The notes under the pieces are model-generated. The model made no database searches and was not told where the DNA came from. It was given only the letters and a program-made list of their open reading frames with translations. Below are positions 1-8,310 of a stretch of DNA of 58,474 nucleotides, piece by piece (the stretch's first letter is position 1; each line of letters begins with the position of its first letter). The stretch comes from TMED14 sp003507115 (GTDB lineage Bacteria > Bacteroidota > Bacteroidia > Flavobacteriales > Schleiferiaceae). The DNA lies in the NCBI GenBank assembly GCA_943787925.1, contig CALSOH010000004.1, positions 1 through 58,474 of the forward strand, read 5' to 3'. The position numbers were made by a program, and so were the translations under genes.

Positions 1-4
1 TAAG

Positions 5-24
5 CGCTTTAAACGTTTAGAGCG
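5..24 (-). terminator. Palindrome at the 3' end of the TonB receptor gene
   Basis: Twenty bases form an almost perfect palindrome (cgctttaaac/gtttagagcg, one G-T pair) that overlaps the stop codon of the receptor gene. It could be a hairpin terminator, but the bases that would carry a T-run lie outside the window. Confidence 0.3.
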
Positions 25-2323
25 AATAGGTGATGCGTCCGAAGAAGAACCGTCCCATAGTGCCCATCTGTACCGCGTCATACATGCCGCCAGTCTCCGT
101 TTCGGAGTCCTGGAACGTCGGCAATTGATCCGTAAGGTTATTAACTCCTACCGTAGCGCGCAACTTGGCGCCTAACGCATAACTCAAAGAAAGGTCCAAG
201 GTCAAGCGAGCATCATATACGTCGTCCGTGCCCACCCAGTCTTCAATAATAACCTGGTCAAAGTACGTTCCGCGCAAAGAAGCAAACCACTTGCCCTTCG
301 TATAGTTCAGGCCCACATTGGCTTTCATGGGTGGCGCAGAAGCCAGCAAGAAGAGCTGCTCGCGGCGTCCAAAATAGGAGTCTTCCTTGCCCGCTAACTG
401 ATCGTTCGTATAGACCCGGTCAATCGTCATGTTATTCACATTGAGCGCTAGACTCGTGTTGAGCATGCCGCCCGCCAAATTCTTAGCATACGTCGCTACA
501 ATGTCAACCCCGGTCGTGCGGGTATCTACAGCGTTCGTAAAGAACTGTACATAGCTCACATTTTGGGCTTGGAGAATGCTGCCCACATCGGGGTCATCAT
601 CGCCAAAGCCGCCCGTCAGAACCACCCGGTCCTTCACATCCATAGAGTAGCCATCCACGGTCAGGGTAATGCCCCGGGCCGGCGCTGCGGTGAAACCAAA
701 ACTCATATTTTGAGCGGTCTCTTGCTTCAAGGCGGCAATACCTAAGGCCGAAGTGATGGGGTCCGCATTGTTGGCCAACTTGGACTCAACCGCCACACCT
801 GAAACGAAGTTGGTGAACGTGCTATTGAAGTACAGCTGAGCTAAAGACGGAGCGCGGAAGCCTGTCGAGAACGATCCGCGAATCGCAAATTTCTCATTGA
901 TGGCATAGCGCGCAGCCAACTTTCCATTGGTGGTTTGACCGAAGTCGCTGTAGTTCTCGAAACGTGCGGCACCTCCAATCATCAGGCGATCGGATACGTC
1001 CCATTCCACATCCAAGAAAGCTCCCACATTGTTTCGGCCCTCATTCAATTCATTGCTCGGACGGAATCCGGGGAATCCCTGGCTTCCGCCGGGATAATCC
1101 GAATCATAGGTCTGCCAAGAGCCTTCCTCTCCGGCATAGATGTAATAGGACTCTTGACGAGCCTCAACACCCAACGCGACGTTGACACCATGGCCAGCCT
1201 CGCCGAAGTATTTATCCCACGTAGTTCCCGCAAGGTTCTGGCCTAATCCAAATCCACCCGCCTCAAAATCTGTCGGTGTGGTGGGGCCCATGGAGCGGTT
1301 CAACGTGTTGTGAATCCAATAATCAAAGTTGTTACGGCCAACCGATGCATAAAAATCCGCATTCCAGCCGGCTAATTCGCCGCGCAAACCCGTAGTCCAG
1401 GACATGTCTCCGATGGTCGCTTGGATCAGGGGAGAAAACCCATCCGGATAAATACTGGGAATATTTCGGTCTGAACCCGCGTCGCGCGTCCACGCATAGG
1501 CGTCGCCTACACGGTTATTTACACCTCCAAAATTATAGAGCGTCAAAGCGCCTACAGGAATTTCAGAATTCACCCAAAGGCCGGAGTTTGTGCTGGAGGC
1601 GTCGCCAAATTCCACGCGGTAGTCCCCCGCATCCCGGAAGGTCTTTGCCTTGGAAGAGTATTCGGCCGTAACATTGACCCAGCCGCCGGCCAGATCAAAT
1701 CCGGTATTTAAACCCGTTAAGCTCGAGCCCCCGTCGCCACGCGAGGCCACTCCAAACGCTTGGGTGAGGGTCGTGCCCTTATTCTTCTTCGTTACGATGT
1801 TGATCACACCGGCAATGGCATCCGAACCATACTGGGCCGATGCTCCATCGCGCAGGACTTCAATGCGGTCAATGGCCGTAGTGGGCAGGGCATTCATGTC
1901 CGATCCAGTATTTCCGCGTCCGCGGGTGCCATAAATATTGACCAAAGAGCTCTGATGGCGGCGCTTGCCGTTGACTAGAACCAAGGTTTGGTCTGGACCC
2001 ATGCCGCGCAATGTCGCGGGATCCACGTGGTCCGACCCATCGGATCCCGACTGTTTGTTGGCATTAAAAGACGGAATGCTGAACTGAAGAATCTGGTTGA
2101 TGTCCAGTTGTCCCACTTGCTGTGTGAGCGTCGCCATGGGTAGGACGTCTACCGGAACCGGCGTTTGAAGCGCGGTGCGGTTTTCATTACGGGTGCCGAC
2201 TACTTTGATTTCTTCCAGCTTGACTAAGTTGGAATACATCGAGGTGTCGACGGATTGGGCCGTCGCAGAAAGACTTCCTGCAACCAGCGACACAAAGAGG
2301 CCGCCAAAAAGAGATTTTTTCAT
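17..2323 (-). CDS. TonB-dependent outer-membrane receptor
   Basis: A 768-residue outer-membrane receptor for energised uptake of a substrate that cannot be told from sequence. I chose the ATG at 2321-2323 because it starts a clear signal peptide (MKKSLFGGLFVSLVAG, cleavage after ATAQ); an upstream in-frame start would add 23 residues without signal character. The plug domain covers about residues 40-165 (EEIKVVGTRNENR, TLVLVNGKRR, IDRIEVLRDGASAQYGSDAIAGVINIVTKK split over the region), followed by a long beta-barrel ending in GRITYSL. It lacks the N-terminal carboxypeptidase-like domain of SusC-type receptors and no SusD partner follows, so it looks like a stand-alone siderophore, vitamin or peptide type receptor. 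A weak TATCTTTT promoter-like word lies about 30 bp upstream. Confidence 0.93.
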   Translation of the reverse strand: MKKSLFGGLFVSLVAGSLSATAQSVDTSMYSNLVKLEEIKVVGTRNENRTALQTPVPVDVLPMATLTQQVGQLDINQILQFSIPSFNANKQSGSDGSDHVDPATLRGMGPDQTLVLVNGKRRHQSSLVNIYGTRGRGNTGSDMNALPTTAIDRIEVLRDGASAQYGSDAIAGVINIVTKKNKGTTLTQAFGVASRGDGGSSLTGLNTGFDLAGGWVNVTAEYSSKAKTFRDAGDYRVEFGDASSTNSGLWVNSEIPVGALTLYNFGGVNNRVGDAYAWTRDAGSDRNIPSIYPDGFSPLIQATIGDMSWTTGLRGELAGWNADFYASVGRNNFDYWIHNTLNRSMGPTTPTDFEAGGFGLGQNLAGTTWDKYFGEAGHGVNVALGVEARQESYYIYAGEEGSWQTYDSDYPGGSQGFPGFRPSNELNEGRNNVGAFLDVEWDVSDRLMIGGAARFENYSDFGQTTNGKLAARYAINEKFAIRGSFSTGFRAPSLAQLYFNSTFTNFVSGVAVESKLANNADPITSALGIAALKQETAQNMSFGFTAAPARGITLTVDGYSMDVKDRVVLTGGFGDDDPDVGSILQAQNVSYVQFFTNAVDTRTTGVDIVATYAKNLAGGMLNTSLALNVNNMTIDRVYTNDQLAGKEDSYFGRREQLFLLASAPPMKANVGLNYTKGKWFASLRGTYFDQVIIEDWVGTDDVYDARLTLDLSLSYALGAKLRATVGVNNLTDQLPTFQDSETETGGMYDAVQMGTMGRFFFGRITYSL

Positions 2324-2367
2324 TCTGTTTAGGGTTTTTGTTTCTGTGTTAAAAAGATAGGGGAAAA

Positions 2368-3078
2368 TCAAATCGGTGAATTGGTCGTCCAATAGCGTCT
2401 AAAACCGTAGTAAAAGCCAAGAAATAAGAAAATGACGGTCATTTTAATCCAAACTAAATACCCGGGCCACTCCCCTTGAACCAATGGGTGGTCCACCGGA
2501 GGCGGGTTGTTGACGTACATGTAATTAGATCCGAGCCATGCATTAATTCCCATCATGGCAAAGCCGATGATGAATGTCAGAATAATCACTTTCCAAACAC
2601 CCTCCTTGGCCAAACGTCGCCCGCCATGGACCATTAAATAAATGGGGGCCAAGACCACCAAGCCGTGAGCGAGATAAAATTGAAGGACAAAGCCAAACGT
2701 GGGCTCCGTCTCGAGGGCTGGAGTGAGAAACGCCTGAATGCCTCCCAAGGGACCCCAGTAGGCCAATAGTTGAAATGCCCAGTCCTTCTTGTACACCAAG
2801 TGGATAAAGAGTAAGACTTGGCTAAAACTGCACATGTGCAGGGGCAGCGATTCTTCGACCATGTAGATGCCATCAAAGAGGGCCATGACGGTATACCAGA
2901 CCAAGTTAGCCAGCGTAAACCAGCCCAGGAACTTCTCCCATTTTGTCATTCGAGGGTCGCCCACCCGGGGGGCAAAAAAGAAAAGTGCGACAATGATGCC
3001 CAACAAAATGCCGTAGCCGGCGTACCAAACAAAGGAGCCCACCTCAATGGGCACCATTTCATACTGATCAGGATTCAT
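2368..3078 (-). CDS. TIGR02206/TMEM164-like integral membrane protein (copy 1)
   Basis: A 236-residue protein with about six to seven membrane segments and hardly any soluble part. The conserved features of the YwaF/TIGR02206 (TMEM164) family are visible: LPLHMC near residue 80, an AHG motif near 133, and GSNYMYVNNPPP near 185. The family is widespread in Bacteroidota and Firmicutes; the human member TMEM164 has been reported as a phospholipid acyltransferase, but the bacterial role is not established. A paralogue lies directly upstream on the same strand (97-bp gap), so this looks like a tandem duplication. Function here is unknown. Confidence 0.85.
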   Translation of the reverse strand: MNPDQYEMVPIEVGSFVWYAGYGILLGIIVALFFFAPRVGDPRMTKWEKFLGWFTLANLVWYTVMALFDGIYMVEESLPLHMCSFSQVLLFIHLVYKKDWAFQLLAYWGPLGGIQAFLTPALETEPTFGFVLQFYLAHGLVVLAPIYLMVHGGRRLAKEGVWKVIILTFIIGFAMMGINAWLGSNYMYVNNPPPVDHPLVQGEWPGYLVWIKMTVIFLFLGFYYGFRRYWTTNSPI

Positions 3079-3175
3079 AAGGAATACGTTTCGTTCGTGT
3101 AGAAGGTTAATGCGTTGTCAGGGGTGATCAGGAGGGGGGGGAGACCTCTTTTCTGGCCATGAATCTACGGTTAAT

Positions 3176-3931
3176 CTATGATTCCGCGGCGCGTATACTA
3201 CGCCAAAAGAGCCCGGTCAGGAGAAGATAGTGCGCGGTACCGGCCACTAAAAAGCCCACCAAGTAAATCGGAAAGGCATTAAAACTGCCGTCCACGCAGA
3301 CGCGCATGCCGTCCACCCACTCCCCGATGATCATGGGGTTTTCTACTTTGGGTGGCGAACAGAGAAACATGTAATTCCCTCCCGTCAGGTAATTGGCTAG
3401 GCCAATCGGAATCATCAGTCCCAGGTTCGTGGCCAACACTTTGGCCCAGGTCCAACGACCAATGCGCATGCCGCGCACAAAGTGGAAGTACAACGGAATG
3501 ATCAGAATGCCGCCGTGTACCACATAGTATTCGATGTACATGTAGGTGGTGTCGCCGGAGGTCAGTTCCGGTGTGAGCAGGGAGTGAAACCCGCCCACAA
3601 TGCCCCAAAAGAACAAGGGATAGTAGGCCCATCGCCAGCCAAATAGCAACAAGAAAATGCTCAAAAACCGGCTAAAACCGCACAAGTGAAGCTCTAGATT
3701 GTCCATAATGTTCCAAAGGTCTGCTTGGACTAGATGGATGTGCTTGCCAATCCATAGGAGCAGCAAGGCGCTCCCCCACCCCTTCTCAAAGCGTCGCAAT
3801 GCGTCCTCTCCCTGCAAGCGTGACGCAGCGATCCAAATCACCGCGACATATAAGGAAAAAATGCCGATGCCGCCCCACCAGCCGCTGGAGCCCAGGGCAT
3901 ACACCGCATGTTCAATTTGTAAAAAGTTCAT
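3176..3931 (-). CDS. TIGR02206/TMEM164-like integral membrane protein (copy 2)
   Basis: A 251-residue multi-pass membrane protein, paralogous to the gene downstream. The same landmarks occur in the same order: LELHLCGF near residue 80, a VVHGG motif, and GGNYMFLCSPPKVENP near residue 195. Sequence identity between the two copies looks low outside these motifs, so the duplication is old. The LHxC cysteine/histidine pair is kept in both, which argues that both are active. Enoyl-CoA hydratase lies just upstream on the same strand (42 bp), so the three genes may be co-transcribed; that would fit a role in lipid metabolism, but this is inference. Confidence 0.82.
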   Translation of the reverse strand: MNFLQIEHAVYALGSSGWWGGIGIFSLYVAVIWIAASRLQGEDALRRFEKGWGSALLLLWIGKHIHLVQADLWNIMDNLELHLCGFSRFLSIFLLLFGWRWAYYPLFFWGIVGGFHSLLTPELTSGDTTYMYIEYYVVHGGILIIPLYFHFVRGMRIGRWTWAKVLATNLGLMIPIGLANYLTGGNYMFLCSPPKVENPMIIGEWVDGMRVCVDGSFNAFPIYLVGFLVAGTAHYLLLTGLFWRSIRAAES

Positions 3932-3973
3932 TTTGTGCGTTTAGGTCTCCCCAATTTAGGGAAGTCCACGCAC

Positions 3974-4744
3974 TTAAAACGAGGGTTTGCGTTTTTCAAG
4001 AAAGGCCGAGGTGCCCTCAAGGAAATCTGCCGTTCCAAAGCAGGCTCCAAAAATGCGTTGTTCCTCCCCAAAGCCCGGACCGCCCTCTGTGGCGGCGTTG
4101 ACCGCTCGAATCACCGCGGCATGTGCTTGGCCGGAGTTCTTTAAAAACTTCGCGGCCATACCCTGCGCTGCTTCCATGAGGTGTTCTCCCTCGACCACTT
4201 GATTGACGAGCCCGTAGCGTTCTGCGGTTTCCGCATCCAGCATGCTGGCGCTCAACATCATTTCCATAGCCCGGCCCTTCCCTACGAGTTGAACCAAGCG
4301 TTGGGTCCCTCCATATCCGGGGATGAGCCCCAAGGAGGTTTCGGGTAGGCCCAAGCGCGCCGTGGCTGCCGCAATACGCACATGGCAGGCCATCGCCAAC
4401 TCTAATCCCCCTCCTAGTGCATAGCCGTTGATGGCGGCGATGTAGGGTTTTTGGGCGGCCGCGACTCGATCAAACAACAGCCTGTGGCCCGTCTCGGAGA
4501 GCGCTTCCCCCTCTTTGGGTCCAAACGAGGCAAATTCCGCAATATCCGCTCCCGCCACAAAACTCTTGGCGCCACTTCCCGTCAAGATCACGACCCGCAC
4601 CTCCGACTGTGTGTCCAGCCATTCTACCGCTTGGTGCAAGGATTGAATGACGGCCTTGTTTAGGGCATTCAGCGCCTCGGGGCGCTCAATCGTGAGGGTG
4701 GCGACGCGCTGGTCGATCGAAAGATGCAGGTGGGGAAATTCCAT
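3974..4744 (-). CDS. Enoyl-CoA hydratase/isomerase family protein
   Basis: A 256-residue crotonase-fold protein of normal length. Visible family marks are ERPEALNALNKAVI at the N-terminus, GAKSFVAGADIAEF (first oxyanion-hole strand, near residue 60), ALGGGLELAMACH (second oxyanion-hole loop, near 105), and PETSLGLIPGYGGTQRL with both acidic catalytic positions present, as in true 2-enoyl-CoA hydratases. The C-terminus FLEGTSAFLEKRKPSF is typical. Probable role: hydration of short-chain trans-2-enoyl-CoA in beta-oxidation. It resembles the PaaF/Crt group but is 45 kb from the paa cluster, so a specific name is not justified. Confidence 0.9.
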   Translation of the reverse strand: MEFPHLHLSIDQRVATLTIERPEALNALNKAVIQSLHQAVEWLDTQSEVRVVILTGSGAKSFVAGADIAEFASFGPKEGEALSETGHRLLFDRVAAAQKPYIAAINGYALGGGLELAMACHVRIAAATARLGLPETSLGLIPGYGGTQRLVQLVGKGRAMEMMLSASMLDAETAERYGLVNQVVEGEHLMEAAQGMAAKFLKNSGQAHAAVIRAVNAATEGGPGFGEEQRIFGACFGTADFLEGTSAFLEKRKPSF

Positions 4745-4766
4745 CGTTGTAAATTCGGGGTTACAC

Positions 4767-4774
4767 CAAAGATA
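4767..4774 (-). promoter_or_regulatory. -7 promoter element TATCTTTG for the enoyl-CoA hydratase gene
   Basis: The minus strand reads TATCTTTG, an exact match to the Bacteroidota -7 consensus TAnnTTTG, 22 bp upstream of the start codon. The -33 part was not resolved. Confidence 0.6.
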
Positions 4775-4794
4775 TTGGCCAATGGCCTTACCCC

Positions 4795-5643
4795 GTGAAA
4801 AAGACCTTCAAGCGCTGGTTTCAAGACAAGATCGGCATCGGTGAAAACCGCGACAAACTGGCCTTGCTCGAAAAGCGCATCGCTGCCCTCGCTACGCTAG
4901 AACAATGGGCCCTCCCAGAGGTCCTTCCTATTCCCCGAGCTTCCTTGGAAACAGCCTGGACAGATACCCTTCAAGGTTTGTCACTTCCCGAGGCATGGGC
5001 GTCCAGCCCCATTGGTATTCACCGTAGCGACCCCATGTTTCGCTATCCGTTTCAAGTCCATGGGGGCGATACTTTGCGTGTCTTGGCAGAATACTACCAT
5101 ACGGGTGCCGAGGCCGCTCTTCAGCTTCAGGCGCAGGCTCCAGATGCCCAACGAATTCTCGATTTTGGGGGAGGCTATGGGCGCGTAGGACGCTTTTTGA
5201 CGGCGGCTTTCCCACAGGCCAAGCGCATGGTTTCCGACCCCAAAACCTCCGCCGTTGATTTTCAAATCAAGCACTTTGGCGCCTTGGCGGACGACCACCA
5301 GCCAGTAGACCTGCTTTTTGCCGGCAGCGTCTTTACCCATTTGCCCGAAGCCGATTTTCGCTCCACGCTGAACACCCTTCTGGGACGGCTCAGCCGAGGC
5401 GGCACCCTCATTCTCACCTTGCACGAATTCCAATCCACTCGCTTCGTCTTTCACCCGTACACGGAGGAATCTGCGCTGCGCGAACTAGAAGATGTCCTCT
5501 CAGAGGATGCCTATGGTTCCGTCTACTGCTCAGAATCCTTTTGGAGGGAAAGCCTTCAGGCCGCCGAAGGCTCGTGGTCCTATGAGATTCTCCCTGAACG
5601 CTTTGGGGGAACGCAGCTGTATCTGGTGATTAAGGGGGGCTAG
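4795..5643 (+). CDS. Class I SAM-dependent methyltransferase
   Basis: A 282-residue protein with GTG start (MKKTFKRWFQDKIG). The SAM-binding motif I DFGGGYGRVGRFL sits near residue 120; AGSVFTHLPEADF (motif IV region) and GGTLILTLHEF follow. The N-terminal 80 residues have a charged helix and no recognised domain. The substrate is unknown; the general pattern (HxxGxDTLRVLAEYY before motif I) is seen in sugar or lipid methyltransferases of surface polysaccharide pathways. The TAG stop is the first three bases of the octamer array that begins at 5641, so gene and repeat abut exactly. Confidence 0.85.
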   Translation: MKKTFKRWFQDKIGIGENRDKLALLEKRIAALATLEQWALPEVLPIPRASLETAWTDTLQGLSLPEAWASSPIGIHRSDPMFRYPFQVHGGDTLRVLAEYYHTGAEAALQLQAQAPDAQRILDFGGGYGRVGRFLTAAFPQAKRMVSDPKTSAVDFQIKHFGALADDHQPVDLLFAGSVFTHLPEADFRSTLNTLLGRLSRGGTLILTLHEFQSTRFVFHPYTEESALRELEDVLSEDAYGSVYCSESFWRESLQAAEGSWSYEILPERFGGTQLYLVIKGG

Positions 5644-5764
5644 AGGGCTAGAGGGCTAGAGGGCTAGAGGGCTAGAGGGCTAGAGGGCTAGAGGGCTAGA
5701 GGGCTAGAGGGCTAGAGGGCTAGAGGGCTAGAGGGCTAGAGGGCTAGAGGGCTAGAGGGCTAGA
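5641..5764 (+). repeat. Tandem array of 8-bp unit tagagggc (15 units)
   Basis: Fifteen perfect copies of tagagggc run from 5641 to 5760, followed by the partial unit tagag. The unit contains CTAG, so TAG is present on both strands, and because 8 is not a multiple of 3 successive units place TAG in each reading frame of both strands. The array starts with the stop codon of the upstream methyltransferase. The lack of any base change among the units points to recent expansion by slippage. Confidence 0.95.
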
Positions 5765-5923
5765 GCTTGGCAAAACAACGGAAAGTCCCAGCGCGCAGCG
5801 AAGGTCCACCACTTTATTTAAGGGCAAAAGAGATGAAACGTTTAAGCGAAAAGCTTCAGCGCGAAGCGCGTGCTCTCTAGCTTTCTAGCTCTCTAGCTTC
5901 AGCAGCCCGAGCTTCCTAGCCCT
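5641..5923. repeat. Convergent-junction repeat element, copy 1
   Basis: The whole gap between the facing stop codons of the methyltransferase (+) and the histidine kinase (-) is one composite element. It holds an octamer array (5641-5764), a core of about 110 bp (5762-5873) and a right arm with imperfect octamers (ctagctct, ctagcttt) ending in ctagccct at 5916-5923, which includes the kinase stop codon. The core is repeated in inverted orientation at 44564-44660, with shared blocks gagcttggcaaaa, acggaaagtccc, gcgcgcagc, gaaacgtttaagcgaaaa and cagcgcgaagcgcg. The last block forms a GC hairpin. I do not recognise a described family. Confidence 0.85.
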
Positions 5924-7349
5924 TCAACGGCAAACTAAACACGAATTCCGTTCCTATTTCGGTGCTTTCCTCGACCCAAATGCGGCCCTGGAAGCTCTCA
6001 ACGATAGTCTTTACAATCGCGAGGCCCAAGCCTGTTCCGCGCGATTTGGTGGTAAACTTGGGCTCGAATATTTGCTCCCGACGATCATTGGGGATGCCTG
6101 TGCCATTGTCGCGCACAAAGAGGTGCGCTTGTCCCTCTTCGACACGCAGCCCAAAGGACACGAGCGGCTTGCGCCCGTCAGGCACAGACTCGAATGCGTT
6201 ATTGAGTAGGTTGTTTAGCACGCGCAATAGCTGCTCTTCATTGGCGAGTACCGTCCAGTCCCCGTCCCGCGAGATGAGCAAGCTCGCATTTGGATAGGCC
6301 ACATGACACTCTTTCAAAAGGTTCCGCAAAGAGACGGCCTTCCGATCGTGCGCGGGAAGTCGGGTAAACTGGCTGAAGTCCCCCGCAATTTGGGTCATGG
6401 CATCAATTTGGGCCAGCATGCCTTCAGCAAACACCTTAATGGACTCTGGCGTATGCTCGTCGGCATTCATCGCATGCAACTGAGTCATCAAGCGCATCGG
6501 AGTCAGCGGATTCTTGATTTCGTGGGCCACTTGCTGCGCCATTTCCTTCCAAGCGCTTTCCTTTTCAGCCAAGGCCAAGGCTTTGGCGTGTTCCTCCGTC
6601 ATGTCCACCATGCGATTGTATTCCGCGATCAAAGCTCCAATTTCGTCTTTAGAGGCCCATTGAACATGCTTTTTGTCTGCTGTGCTGCGCGTAGAGCGCA
6701 TGGCATCTCCCACGGCTTCCAGTCCGCGCGTAATGCTGCGGGAGAGCAAATACGCAAAATAGGCCGCCGCCAAGAACAACACGATATTGAGGTAAGCCAA
6801 GGCCCGGAAGAAGGCCTCATCTTCCACTGGGAGGGAGCGACCATCCGTGTAAGGGACGACCATGATGGCTAATGGCAGGCCCTCCGCATTCGCAATTTCC
6901 GTCGAATAAATCATGATCTCTCGCAGCGTATCCGCAGAGGGGTGGATGGTCAATACCTCATTGCGTTGATTCCGAATACCCTCGGGCAAACGCATGGGAA
7001 AGGTGCCGTCATCGGTCAACGCCGGATTGCTTCCGAGTAGCAAGCTGCCGTCCATGGCATAAAGCGCGACGTCCATGCCGTGAATCTCCGCGATGGCACA
7101 AAGTTCCGAGCTCAACAGCTCGGGGAGCGCCTCCGTCGAAAGGGGGCCCTCCGCTTGGCGTGAAAGTTCGTGGGCAACGTGGGATTCAATGGCCTGTTCC
7201 TTGCGTAGCAGGCGATCTCGGTGGTATTCCACTTCTTCCGCACGGAAGTGCAAGCCGCTGACAATCCCGGTCGCGCCAAAGCCCACTAAGACAAGCAAGA
7301 GCATGGCGAGAAAAATCCGGGTCCGTAGAGTAATGGTAGGCCAACGCAT
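5916..7349 (-). CDS. NtrY-like sensor histidine kinase
   Basis: A 477-residue membrane kinase. Order of parts: membrane helix about 10-30, extracytoplasmic sensor region 31-185, second membrane helix about 185-205 (IVLFLAAAYFAYLLS), HAMP segment about 205-260, dimerisation/phosphoacceptor helix with AQQVAHEIKNPLTPMRLM (phosphorylated His in HEIKNP) near 275, and an ATPase domain with NNLLNNAFESV (N box), DNGTGIP (G1) and GTGLGLAIVKTIVE (G2). The HEIKNPLTP form of the H box is typical of the NtrY group. No response regulator is adjacent. Its gene follows atpG but is separated by a strong terminator and has its own TAGATTTG element. Its stop codon lies within an octamer of the repeat element. 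Confidence 0.92.
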   Translation of the reverse strand: MRWPTITLRTRIFLAMLLLVLVGFGATGIVSGLHFRAEEVEYHRDRLLRKEQAIESHVAHELSRQAEGPLSTEALPELLSSELCAIAEIHGMDVALYAMDGSLLLGSNPALTDDGTFPMRLPEGIRNQRNEVLTIHPSADTLREIMIYSTEIANAEGLPLAIMVVPYTDGRSLPVEDEAFFRALAYLNIVLFLAAAYFAYLLSRSITRGLEAVGDAMRSTRSTADKKHVQWASKDEIGALIAEYNRMVDMTEEHAKALALAEKESAWKEMAQQVAHEIKNPLTPMRLMTQLHAMNADEHTPESIKVFAEGMLAQIDAMTQIAGDFSQFTRLPAHDRKAVSLRNLLKECHVAYPNASLLISRDGDWTVLANEEQLLRVLNNLLNNAFESVPDGRKPLVSFGLRVEEGQAHLFVRDNGTGIPNDRREQIFEPKFTTKSRGTGLGLAIVKTIVESFQGRIWVEESTEIGTEFVFSLPLKG

Positions 7350-7354
7350 AGGTC

Positions 7355-7362
7355 ACAAATCT
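7355..7362 (-). promoter_or_regulatory. -7 promoter element TAGATTTG close to the kinase start
   Basis: The minus strand reads TAGATTTG with only five bases before the ATG at 7347-7349. A start of transcription at the usual distance would fall at or near the start codon, which suggests a leaderless or near-leaderless mRNA. Confidence 0.5.
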
Positions 7363-7380
7363 AGCGGCAATAATAACGCC

Positions 7381-7406
7381 AAAGCGCGGCCGTTGGGCCG
7401 CGCTTT
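7381..7406 (-). terminator. Terminator of the ATP synthase operon
   Basis: A perfect 11-bp stem (aaagcgcggcc / ggccgcgcttt) with a gttg loop lies 25 bp downstream of atpG. Read on the minus strand, the arm ends in TTT and is followed by T-rich sequence. It separates the atp genes from the histidine kinase. Confidence 0.85.
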
Positions 7407-7430
7407 GTGCATTTAATCGCTTTCAAGCGT

Positions 7431-8291
7431 TTATCCGTTCAAGGCTTCCGCGCCTCCAACGATCTCCAAGATCTCGTTGGTGATGGCCGCTTGACGGGCT
7501 TTATTGTATTGAAGTTTGAGACCGTCGCGCATGGAAGTCGCGTTGTCTGTGGCTTTGTGCATGGAGGTCATCCGCGCACCGTGTTCGGACGCTTGAGAAT
7601 CCAACAGCGCTTTGAACACTTGACTCTTGATGCTCGTAGGAATGAGCTCTTCCAACAAGGAAACCTTATTGGGCTCATACAGATAGTCGCCTGCTTGGCC
7701 CTCGCTACTTACGGCCGGTTGGACCGGAAGCAACTGCTCCTCTTGCAACAATTGAACAGCCGCATTTTTGAACTGATTGTAAATCATCACCACTTTGTCA
7801 TAGTGGCCCTGAACATAGCCCTGCATGGCTACTTCGGCTACCCGTCGTGCTCCTTCAAAATGGACTTGGTTCACGACTTCTAGCTCCTCGCCGACCACAT
7901 TCATGGTCTTCTTCAGGAGATCGCGTGATTTTTTGCCCACCGTAAAGACGGAGACGGTTGCGCCTTGTGCTTCATACGCTTCTGCTACCACCTTGGTGCG
8001 CTTAATCACCGAAGAGTTGAACGCGCCACATAGCCCTCGATTGGCCGTCATGGCGATAATCAACACACGCTGAATAGGTCGCTCCTGGGCGTAGGGGTTC
8101 TCTGAAGCATCCAACGTAGCCGCGACGTTCCCCATTAGTGCCGTCAGCTTTTGGGCATACGGGCGCATTTGGATGATGGCATCCTGGGAGCGCTTCAGCT
8201 TGGCGGCCGAAACCATCTTCATCGCAGACGTAATCTGCATGGTGCTGGACACCGATGCGATGCGATTACGTAGCTCTTTTAGATTGGCCAT
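7431..8291 (-). CDS. atpG: ATP synthase F1 subunit gamma
   Basis: The 286-residue central stalk subunit of F1-ATPase, which turns inside the alpha/beta ring. The N-terminal helix MANLKELRNRIASVSSTMQITSAMKMVSAAKL and the C-terminal helix with MRDGLKLQYNKARQAAITNEILEIVGGAEAL are both typical and complete; length is normal. It is the last atp gene of the cluster, 19 bp after atpA, and is followed by a terminator. The beta and epsilon genes are not in the window, as is usual in Bacteroidota where atpDC sit elsewhere. Confidence 0.97.
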   Translation of the reverse strand: MANLKELRNRIASVSSTMQITSAMKMVSAAKLKRSQDAIIQMRPYAQKLTALMGNVAATLDASENPYAQERPIQRVLIIAMTANRGLCGAFNSSVIKRTKVVAEAYEAQGATVSVFTVGKKSRDLLKKTMNVVGEELEVVNQVHFEGARRVAEVAMQGYVQGHYDKVVMIYNQFKNAAVQLLQEEQLLPVQPAVSSEGQAGDYLYEPNKVSLLEELIPTSIKSQVFKALLDSQASEHGARMTSMHKATDNATSMRDGLKLQYNKARQAAITNEILEIVGGAEALNG

Positions 8292-8310
8292 GAGTACTAG
8301 TTTCTACGGA

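Noticed and set aside
1..24. Sequence taaacgttta near the window start resembles the gaaacgtttaagcg block of the repeat core.
   Set aside because: Only about ten bases match and the rest is a simple palindrome at the TonB gene end; not enough to call a third copy.
6303..6872. Long open frames opposite real genes (for example 189 codons opposite the kinase, 222 opposite lysS at 37838-38506, 286 opposite the ABC ATPase).
   Set aside because: They are GC-driven shadows of well-supported genes, with no domain pattern or start signals.
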